NCBI RefSeq assembly: GCF_905220565.1
Contig: NC_059395.1
Span: forward strand, 11,387,289 to 11,451,288
Length of the DNA: 64,000 bases
Origin: Melitaea cinxia
Taxonomy: Eukaryota > Arthropoda > Insecta > Lepidoptera > Nymphalidae
Direction of reading: 5' to 3'
Part shown: positions 56,642-64,000 of the stretch, piece by piece
Position numbering within the stretch: the first letter of the stretch is position 1
Layout: every line of letters begins with the position of its first letter
Program-made: the position numbers and the translations under genes
Notes under the pieces: generated by a model
What the model was told of the DNA's origin: nothing
Seen by the model: only the letters and a program-made list of their open reading frames with translations
Database searches by the model: none

Positions 56642-59600
56642 TCAAATATCATTGATAGTATTGCAAATAAATTCAAATATACTAGTATAGTTATCCAAAT
56701 TAGTCAATAAATCTTGTGTATTGCGCGGGACATTTTTTGGTCCAGAAGTTGATAACAAGTTGGCTATAAATGAGAGGCGTTCCAGATTAAAAGCGGAGCA
56801 TTCAAAAAATATGTGATCTAAAGACTGTGTAGAGTTGTTGGTGCAATGTGGGCAAACGGGCGATGAGATGATACGCATACGATTCAAATGTGCATTAAAT
56901 CTGCAATGTCCAAATCTCAAGCGGCATAGTATTGTATAATATTTTCTGCTTCTATGTTGATGCGATTTAGTAAACCAAGGACTTTTTCCAATATCTTGAT
57001 TTATCTGAGCATACCAAGATCCTTTTCTTAACAAGGTTTGTCGCCAAAGATCACGCCAATCAGATAGGATTTTTGATTTAATAGCAACTAATAGATCAGT
57101 GTATGGTACGGCAACATTCTCATCAACAGGGCTGCCGCTGTCACTGTCAACAATTGAACGTGCCAGAAAGTCCACATGTTCATTTCCCCTTACTCCTATA
57201 TGTGAAGGTGTCCACAATAATTTGATGTTGTAGTTTCTTCTGGATAGTTGATAAAGGAGATGTCTTATTTCTAAAATGATGAAGTTTGTATTAGCACTGA
57301 ATTGATAATTATCTAAAGCCTTTAGAACGCTCATACTGTCAGTAATGATCAGCCAATATTGATTAGTTTGTTTTTTAATGAATTCTAGGGCAGCAGTAAT
57401 TGCTAGAGCTTCAGCTGTAAATATTGATATCTCCTTTTTCAATCTGACGCCTTGGCCAAACTTCAGATGAGGTACATAATAGGCCATGGAAACATTTATA
57501 TCATTTTTTGATCCATCTGTGTAAACTTGTTTGAACTTATCAGAGTATTGTGCTATGAGGTTGTAAACTTCCTGGCGCTCTTTTAGCTTATGGTCAATAA
57601 TAATATCGATTTGATTAATAAGACAGTCAAACTCCTTTTCGTAACACATCCAATTGCTAGAACTGTGTATTTTGTGTTGGTTATTTAGATTTAACATGAA
57701 TGAATATTCGAAGAGAATAAATGGATTATTAGAAGTTAATGGAGCATTTACAGGATATTTACTATGTAAGTAATTAAGCTTTTTAATTAGAGGATGATTA
57801 CTAATGGAAAACAGTTTTAGCAAAAAACAGTATTTCAAATATTTAAATCTAAGGTGTAAAGGGGAAATGTTGCACTCGACCTGTAACGAATTAATTGGGG
57901 TTGTTTTCATGGCGCCAGTGATAAGTCTCAGGCTGTGATTTTGAATAATATTTAATTTGTTAACCAACTTGTCATTAGCAGAAAAACATAGAAATCCATA
58001 TTCAAAATGACTGCGTACAAGAGATTTATATAGGGTAAGAAGGATTTTTGGATCAGAACCCCAATATGTTTTTGCAAGAGACTTTAAAATATTAAGAGCC
58101 TTAAGAGCTCTATCAACTATGTGGTCTACATATTTGTTCCATGATAAGTTATTCATGAATATAACACCTAAAAATTTAACTTCATTTGTGATAAGAAGAG
58201 ATATATTATTATAGTTTATTTTAATTCTTTCAGACCCTACTTTATTAAAAACTATGACTTTAGACTTTTCAAAGCTAATGTCCAATGCAAGATAATTAAA
58301 ATAAGAATTTAATTTAACTAAAGCTTCGTTTAACTTAAGATTTAGGGTAGTTATATTATTACTAGAACAATAGACTACCAAATCATCAGCAAACTGTAAA
58401 TTGTATATATGAGAGCCTAGAATTAAGTTTAATCTATGTATATAAAGTGTGAAAATCAATGGACTCAAAATGCTACCTTGACATGTACCTTTATGAGAAA
58501 GCCTTGGACCAATAAGTCTATTATTATACTTAACAAATACCTTCCTACTGTGCAAAAAATTAAAAATCCATTGTATAACTTTTACAGGTAAACCAATCGC
58601 AGCTAATTCCGTGGATAGAATATGATGGTTAACATTATTAAAGGCTCCAACTACATCGAAGAAAACTCCAGCGAGAGCTTGCTTTGATTGTATAGCATTA
58701 TAAATATCAAGATGTAAGTGAGCAATGCTCTCCCTTGAAGACCTGCCTCTTCTAAAACCAAACTGATTAGAAGGTAAAATATGATTAGACTCTATGAAAT
58801 GTTCCAATCTTTGTTTTAAAAGTTGTTCAAATATTTTTCCCATGCAAGAAGTCAATGCTATAGGTCTATATGAATCAAAGTTAAACTTGTCCTTGTTGGG
58901 TTTTAAGATAGGTACTAAACAATCAACCTTCCAATCCATAGGAATAAGATTATGCTCCCAAAGAAGATTCAGGATATTTAATAAAATTAGTTTAGATTGA
59001 GAAGACAGGTGTTTAAGCATTTTATATGAAATGTAGTCAAGGCCAGGTGTAGAGTCTTTTCTGGATGAAATAGCAGAATTTAATTCGACAATGGTAAAAG
59101 ATTTTATAATAAAATTTTGATTAGGAAGAATATGGCAGAAAGAATTAAGATTAAAGGCTGGCTCTACAGTATCTGGAGTATATTTTTTGAGAAAATCAAA
59201 GATCCAAGAATAGTCAGAGTTGTTATGGGAAGGTGGAGAATAGCTTTTGTTAAATTTTCGCATATACGTCCAAATGACTGATATAGGAGTCGATCTGTTA
59301 AATTGTTCACAAAGTTTTATCCAACTGTTTCTTCTCTCATTTCTGATAATATATTTTTTGGTGGCTTGTAGTCTTTTAAAATTAATGTAATTAGCCTCAG
59401 TGGGATCAGATTTAAAAGTCAAATAAGCGTTTTTGCTATTTAATACGGCTTTGGTGCAATTGAAATTCCACCAAGGAAGAAGTTTTTTTTTTTTATTTAA
59501 GTTAGAAGGAGAGCATGAAGATAAAGCTGTATTAACCAAAGAGTGCTTAGAAATAGAAGATGATTTCCACAGTGCTGAGTGTAAAATATCTGTAAATTTT

Positions 59601-60424
59601 GTGTAGTTATGAAGGGGGTCTTGTGTATCAAGAGAAAATTCAGTGAGCAATAGTTGGACATTTAAATTATAAATGTTCCAATCAACGTTGTTCAGGTTAG
59701 GGAAGCAGGGTAGTGAGCTACTATTGGGAATAGGAGTGGCATTGTAATGATTGTTATTAAGTAAAATTTTTGTGATTACAGGAAAGTGGTAGCTGCCTAA
59801 GGGATCGTCATGTACTGACCAGTCACACTCTAGAGCCAATGAAGGTGATACTATGGTTAAGTCAAGAGCATTCTGTCTCCATATGTGCGAACCAACAGTG
59901 GTCATACTTCCGTCATTAAGTATAACCAAATTATTGTTATTGATAGACTCTAAAATGTCTTTGCCTCGACAATTAGAAGTAGAACAGCCCCAGGCTGAGT
60001 TTAGGCCATTAAAATCTCCTGCTAGGAAGATTGGTTCTGGTAAACTTTTAATTAACCTGTCTAGTTTAGATTTAGAAAAAGCAGGATTGCAATTAGTTGG
60101 ACTGTAAAAGCTTATGATAGTAAGTTCTTTGTTGCTAGAGTATTTTATACGAACAACAACATTTTGAATGGAGTCATCATAAAAAGTATCAATTTTAGAA
60201 TAAGAAATAGAGCTATGTATTAATATGGCTACGCCATTGTGGGTGTTTCCTGAATCAAGACGAATTACATTGTAATGACGTATCTTAAATTTTTGACAAG
60301 GCTTTAACCAAGTCTCACAAATTAACGCAATGTGAATATTTTTGTCCAAAAGGAAATAATTAAAAATATGTTGATTGTGTAGAATACTCTGAGCATTCCA
60401 TTGCACAATATTTAAAGTATCCAT
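56642..60424 (-). CDS. LINE ORF2: endonuclease, reverse transcriptase, RNase H
   Basis: About 1260 residues. The open frame extends three codons upstream to 60433, but the first ATG is at 60424 (MDTLNIVQWNAQS). The APE-type endonuclease is N-terminal (QWNAQS, CETWLKP, AGDFNG near residue 136, DDPLGSYHFPV near 210). The RT spans roughly residues 470-760 (YRPIALTS, FGFRRGRSS, FFDVVGAFNNV, GTCQGSILSPLIF, catalytic FADD near 683). RNase H spans about 965-1090 (YTDGSK, AEALAI, TDSMSVL, HIGVRGNEHVDFLA) with all four acidic positions of the fold present. The C-terminal CPHC...H...C knuckle (near 1195) is typical of the group. It nicks the target and copies its own mRNA. It starts just after the ORF1 stop, suggesting reinitiation or coupled translation. 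No stops or missing catalytic residues. Confidence 0.95.
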   Translation of the reverse strand: MDTLNIVQWNAQSILHNQHIFNYFLLDKNIHIALICETWLKPCQKFKIRHYNVIRLDSGNTHNGVAILIHSSISYSKIDTFYDDSIQNVVVRIKYSSNKELTIISFYSPTNCNPAFSKSKLDRLIKSLPEPIFLAGDFNGLNSAWGCSTSNCRGKDILESINNNNLVILNDGSMTTVGSHIWRQNALDLTIVSPSLALECDWSVHDDPLGSYHFPVITKILLNNNHYNATPIPNSSSLPCFPNLNNVDWNIYNLNVQLLLTEFSLDTQDPLHNYTKFTDILHSALWKSSSISKHSLVNTALSSCSPSNLNKKKKLLPWWNFNCTKAVLNSKNAYLTFKSDPTEANYINFKRLQATKKYIIRNERRNSWIKLCEQFNRSTPISVIWTYMRKFNKSYSPPSHNNSDYSWIFDFLKKYTPDTVEPAFNLNSFCHILPNQNFIIKSFTIVELNSAISSRKDSTPGLDYISYKMLKHLSSQSKLILLNILNLLWEHNLIPMDWKVDCLVPILKPNKDKFNFDSYRPIALTSCMGKIFEQLLKQRLEHFIESNHILPSNQFGFRRGRSSRESIAHLHLDIYNAIQSKQALAGVFFDVVGAFNNVNHHILSTELAAIGLPVKVIQWIFNFLHSRKVFVKYNNRLIGPRLSHKGTCQGSILSPLIFTLYIHRLNLILGSHIYNLQFADDLVVYCSSNNITTLNLKLNEALVKLNSYFNYLALDISFEKSKVIVFNKVGSERIKINYNNISLLITNEVKFLGVIFMNNLSWNKYVDHIVDRALKALNILKSLAKTYWGSDPKILLTLYKSLVRSHFEYGFLCFSANDKLVNKLNIIQNHSLRLITGAMKTTPINSLQVECNISPLHLRFKYLKYCFLLKLFSISNHPLIKKLNYLHSKYPVNAPLTSNNPFILFEYSFMLNLNNQHKIHSSSNWMCYEKEFDCLINQIDIIIDHKLKERQEVYNLIAQYSDKFKQVYTDGSKNDINVSMAYYVPHLKFGQGVRLKKEISIFTAEALAITAALEFIKKQTNQYWLIITDSMSVLKALDNYQFSANTNFIILEIRHLLYQLSRRNYNIKLLWTPSHIGVRGNEHVDFLARSIVDSDSGSPVDENVAVPYTDLLVAIKSKILSDWRDLWRQTLLRKGSWYAQINQDIGKSPWFTKSHQHRSRKYYTILCRLRFGHCRFNAHLNRMRIISSPVCPHCTNNSTQSLDHIFFECSAFNLERLSFIANLLSTSGPKNVPRNTQDLLTNLDNYTSIFEFICNTINDI

Positions 60425-60434
60425 AAAGTACAAA

Positions 60435-61520
60435 TTATTTATTAGTAACCTTTTTTAATGTATCTTGCAGGACATTTTTAATATTTTGGGAAGAGATAGG
60501 TATTTCATTATTTTTGTTTAGTGTTATAAGTTTTACTAAAGCTTCTGTAATAGATTTGAGTATTATTTCGGAATTTAAAAGAGATAAGAACTGATCAGTT
60601 TTGTTTAATGATGGAAAGTGAGAGCTGTTTAAAACATCAACAAAGCTTTTTTTCTGAAATTTATCTCTGTTAAGCTGGATTTTTTCTTTTTTAACAGGGC
60701 ATGCAGGGGATATGGCAATGTGATTGCCAGAGCAGTGACAGCAACTGGCTGCAGTATAAGGAGTCTGACAATCTTTAAAATTGTGACCTTCGCCACAAAT
60801 GCTGCATCTTTGTGAATTTTTACAGAATTTTGCAATATGACCATACCTTAAACACTTTAGACACTGCTTTACTGGCGGGATGTACTGCCGTACTTCGAAC
60901 CGCCAGCTGTTGAGGTCCACACTATCTGGTAAATTGGGACAGGAAAAGGTTATAGAAATTGTTTTTGTGGGGATTAATTTTATTTCTCCATTTTCTCTTA
61001 CACGTCGCATAAATCTTCGTATAGATATAATATTTTTCGTGCTAGTTAGAGCTGAATATATTTCTTTATTGGATAATTCTATAGGCACATGAGAAATTAC
61101 CCCAGTGACCTCTGTAGCGGCAGCCGGAAGGGAAGCTTTAAGTTTGTACCCATCAAGATATTTTTTGTTGCCTAAGACCGCGTTAGCAAAAGCAGGTCTA
61201 TCAAAGATAACTCCAACTTTACTTTTATTAATGCGTTTTAGTTGTTTCACGCCTTTATTATATTTTTTTATGCTATTAGCGAGTGTCATCATGTCTCTTG
61301 TTCCGATTGGCTTGTCAGCCTCTGTACTCTCCAGGAATACAATATAGTCAAAATTACCCCCGTTCTCAGGGTAGTGCCGCACGTAATCGGCTACCCGAAA
61401 CGGGGCATACCTTTCGGCGTCTGTTAGCTCAACAGATTTTATGGACTCGGAGTCGGAGCTCAACGAGTCGTCCTCAGCGTTACCTTCCTCCTTCTTTTTC
61501 CTTTTCTTACTTCTCCCCAT
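60435..61520 (-). CDS. LINE ORF1: Gag-like nucleic-acid-binding protein
   Basis: 361 residues. It opens with the basic stretch MGRSKKRKKKEEGNAEDD (possible nuclear signal), then an RRM/DUF-like core with DRPAFANAVLG and KTISITFSCP. Three CCHC knuckles follow at about residues 220-270 (CLKCLRYGHIAKFC; CSICGEGHNFKDC; CCHCSGNHIAISPAC). The C-terminus is a predicted helix rich in Leu/Lys. This is the RNA-binding, RNP-forming protein of the element. It ends 10 bases upstream of the ORF2 ATG. Confidence 0.93.
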   Translation of the reverse strand: MGRSKKRKKKEEGNAEDDSLSSDSESIKSVELTDAERYAPFRVADYVRHYPENGGNFDYIVFLESTEADKPIGTRDMMTLANSIKKYNKGVKQLKRINKSKVGVIFDRPAFANAVLGNKKYLDGYKLKASLPAAATEVTGVISHVPIELSNKEIYSALTSTKNIISIRRFMRRVRENGEIKLIPTKTISITFSCPNLPDSVDLNSWRFEVRQYIPPVKQCLKCLRYGHIAKFCKNSQRCSICGEGHNFKDCQTPYTAASCCHCSGNHIAISPACPVKKEKIQLNRDKFQKKSFVDVLNSSHFPSLNKTDQFLSLLNSEIILKSITEALVKLITLNKNNEIPISSQNIKNVLQDTLKKVTNK

Positions 61521-61658
61521 CTCTTGATTAATTTATAAGTATTTATTTATAAAAAACTCCAGTGAATGAATTATAAAATTAATAAAATATTTTTGAAAAA
61601 AAAAAGACCGCCTTTTCACTTCAAAGTTCCCGCGCTTTTTTTTCGCGGGAGCTTGGTT

Positions 61659-62766
61659 TGGTTTAGCTCACTACCCGGCTTGGGAATTGGAAACCATAGA
61701 GTTTAAGAAAAGCGAGTACATAGTTACATACCTACACAACGCGAATTCGTCATATACTCCAAACAACCAAAAACAATAAACTGGATAGATAAAAATAATC
61801 GATTTTATAATAATCGACCCTTTTTGTATAACCGATTGCGATAAATAAAATGTATTATATTTATGAAAAGATTCACGACGTTCACGACATTCATCTGCTA
61901 AGAACGGATTTTACGATATTATACCACTAAGGGGTTTAATTAGGGTTGATAGTTTGTATGAAACATATACAGCAGCTATAAGTTCGCCTGATAGGCTATT
62001 TTTATTGCAGCCTGAAAATAAAACTAAAAATGAAAAAAAAAAATATATTTTTTGTATTGCATTTTTTGTGTGTATTGTAACTAGACTAAAACCTACCCCA
62101 CCCCAGCCTGCAAAATAATGATATTTGTAATAAAAAAAATATTAATCGATAGATTTTCAATAGCTCAATTCAACTACGTTGTCCTTTTAAATTGCTCACC
62201 TTAAACTATTTAATTAAAAATCAATAACGTCGTTAAAAAAAATATTTATCAATATTTTCAAACTCCTATATCTTTTAATATATACAATATTTTAAATTGC
62301 TCAGTGTTAAAAAACTGCTCATGTTGCATTTATAATTGCTCAAGTATAGTTTGGAACAGATCCATTTTCCTTAATTTTTAAATAAATATAAATAGTTTGA
62401 ACAAATAAAATAATGATATTTGTAAAAAAAAATACTAATCGATAGATTTTCAATATCTTAATTCAACTACGTTGTCCTTTTAAATTGCTCACCTTAAACT
62501 ATTTAATTAAAAATCAATAAAGTTGTTGGAAAAAATTCATTTATCAATATTTTCACTCTTATATCTCTTGATGTATACAATGTATGGACTAGGTCATTTA
62601 GGTCGATACATGTAGGTCAGTGACATTTAATATTTATCCTACTCTATGGTCAGTCACTATTTGACATTCTATTAAAACAAAACAAAGTAACAAACCGTTA
62701 TTCAATCAATTAATGACAAAAAGCAAGAACATATTGGTCTTATGAACATTTTATACATATTCGCCA
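61659..62766. other. Shared upstream region of the RGG gene and the PDRG1 gene
   Basis: Before the LINE landed this was the intergenic region between two divergent genes. It holds a repeat fragment of the 'gttcttagcggat' family (61895-61990) and a direct duplication: 62113-62280 and 62408-62575 share AATGATATTTGTAA, CGATAGATTTTCAATA and CAACTACGTTGTCC over about 165 bp. No promoter motif could be fixed. Confidence 0.5.
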
Positions 62767-63162
62767 ATGGACGACCAAGCTAAAATATTGAAATACCTCA
62801 TCTGTGTTGAAAAAATAGCGGAGGAAATAATGAATGACAAGCGTGAAATCATTATGTTAGATAAAAGAAGAAATCAAAACCGAGAGGCCTTAAGAGACCT
62901 TTCCAAGTCTTTACAACTAAAATGTTGGGTGACTGTAGGTTCAGTTCTTATAAAGCATAATCTCGAAGCAACAAAAACCTTATTAGACGCCGATCAAACA
63001 CAGTTAAACATAAACATAAATAAACTGCGTAGTAATCTTAAAGTAAAAGTAAATAAACTGAGAGATTTGGAAATGCAGCCTCCAGTGCCAGGTCTAATGT
63101 TAGTTCCAATGAGTAATAAGGAAACTGAAGGTTTGTCGAGAGCTGGATTATTTCCACATTAA
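62767..63162 (+). CDS. PDRG1-like protein (p53 and DNA damage-regulated 1 family)
   Basis: 131 residues, single exon, start ATG at 62767. Family blocks are KYLICVEKIAEEIMNDKREI, LDKRRNQNREALRDL and KLRSNLKVKVNKLRDLE, all in the order and spacing of PDRG1. It is a small beta-type prefoldin-like coiled-coil protein, known as a subunit of the R2TP/prefoldin-like (PAQosome) chaperone complex. Two coiled-coil helices flank the short conserved middle. The gene is divergent from the RGG gene. A possible polyadenylation hexamer, ATTAAA, overlaps the end of the frame at 63158-63163. Intact. Confidence 0.9.
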   Translation: MDDQAKILKYLICVEKIAEEIMNDKREIIMLDKRRNQNREALRDLSKSLQLKCWVTVGSVLIKHNLEATKTLLDADQTQLNININKLRSNLKVKVNKLRDLEMQPPVPGLMLVPMSNKETEGLSRAGLFPH

Positions 63163-64000
63163 ATAATTATGGGAGTTTGTGATTGTTGTATTACATTTGG
63201 CTGAGGATATTCGGACACTAGTGTGACTCCAGCGGTAGTCGAGTGTGACTGGTACTACTTGAAAAAAAAAACTAACCTAACCTCAAAATTAGACTGTTCA
63301 TCGGCATAATTTCGTTCCGTGACGTCTCCGGCTTCTAAAGAACATTCTAGGGATATTCAGTGTGATTAAATTATGGCAACAGAACCACAATAGATTTGGA
63401 ACTGTACTTAGTGCAAGTCATGCTAAATAACCGCTGGAGTTATGCTAGTGTCTGAAAATCCTTATCAATTACGTTTATTTTGCTAGGTTAGGGGCATGTT
63501 TTACCAGTTTTGGATAATGCTGTTTGACGGATGATGATATTCGACAGTTAAAAGTTTTTGATTAATAATTCTTTTTTACCATCAAATTCTACTATTTTAA
63601 TGACATATTTATATACATACCGTATATTTACCCTAAAGATGTAGTTTATTAACACAAACATCGCCTTGATTTTTTTAGTTTTTCAGTTTGTGCCATGGGT
63701 AACACCATGTAGTCAACACTCAATCATTTAGTTAGTGCTGTGGGGGACTCCATATGACTGCGAGCCAGTCAACTTAAAAAATATGACTTAGAAAAATGTC
63801 AGATAGTGTAAGGAAAAAAATAACTTCTTTAAAAATGAGTAGTGTAGTTCTATAAAAACTTATAAAATTTTTGTAATTAAGCTCCTTTGAAAAAGCTGGT
63901 GAACCCCATGGCGTTAAACGTGTTAATTGTGAAGGAACAGGTCCCAATGATCCATTCTACCCCCTGCTGTCAGTTTATTTGTAACTTATTTGCAGGCCTT
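63163..64000. other. Downstream of PDRG1, nothing recognised
   Basis: No open frame with a family signature and no clear repeat. Confidence 0.5.

Larger units (their letters stand above)
56334..61644 (-). mobile_element. Full-length two-ORF LINE (I/Jockey-like, with RNase H), intact frames
   Basis: A 14-bp target-site duplication, GCGGGAGCTTGGTT, lies at 56320-56333 and 61645-61658. Within it, minus strand, are a 5' UTR of about 125 bp, ORF1 (61520-60435), ORF2 (60424-56642) and a 3' UTR of about 300 bp that ends in a CAA/GTT repeat tail. The 3' UTR has three spaced copies of a CAAGTCTGAA-type motif. Both frames are uninterrupted and the duplication is perfect, so the insertion is young and may still be active. 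RNase H and triple CCHC knuckles place it among the I-superfamily clades. Confidence 0.92.

Overview
The window looks like AT-rich nuclear DNA from a moth or butterfly. The evidence is small spliced animal genes separated by long introns, interspersed-repeat families of the kind I associate with lepidopteran genomes (3' ends in GAT repeats, tRNA-headed SINEs, short 'ctagctg..cccgcg' units), and several non-LTR retrotransposons. No bacterial features are seen. Species cannot be named.

Host genes, left to right. (1) 1519-7120 (+): the C-terminal part of an anoctamin-like membrane protein that looks dead. Its remaining exons are separated by a LINE, most of the channel exons are absent, and a poly(A)-tailed retroelement lies inside the last coding exon. 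(2) 7662-11449 (-): a complete five-exon secreted protein resembling the group-7 mite-allergen/TULIP lipid-binding family, with a decayed copy of its last exon at 17494-17716. (3) 21847-33458 (-): a complete four-exon very-long-chain 3-hydroxyacyl-CoA dehydratase (HACD) whose large first intron is a graveyard of nested transposons. (4) 37805-41745 (+): ribosomal protein eL30 in three coding exons, with an internally deleted piggyBac in its second intron. (5) 51680-56164 (-): an RGG/GYG-rich low-complexity, probably RNA-binding protein. (6) 62767-63162 (+): an intron-less PDRG1-like prefoldin-related protein. Genes 5 and 6 are divergent, and a full-length two-ORF LINE (56334-61644) has landed between them, about 155 bp upstream of the gene 5 start codon.

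Mobile DNA fills most of the rest. There are four LINE bodies or fragments (1749-4330, 12087-15970, 35010-35965, 56334-61644), a maT-like (DD37D) mariner split by a second element, a hAT (DUF4371-type) relic split by a LINE, a Helitron helicase tail, a TTAA-flanked piggyBac derivative, and several TIR or foldback elements. A tRNA-bearing repeat occurs at both 1-400 and 34555-34865.

The most unusual region is 42977-45590. This 2.6-kb element has 26-bp perfect terminal inverted repeats and carries, nested inside, a TSD-flanked retro-insert and a GC-rich decayed segment that reads as the C-terminal part of an alphavirus-superfamily (virga/nege-like) SF1 RNA helicase, that is, an endogenous viral element. 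Long stretches such as 401-1518, 31050-33300 (apart from one MITE) and 48310-50540 hold nothing I can call a gene.
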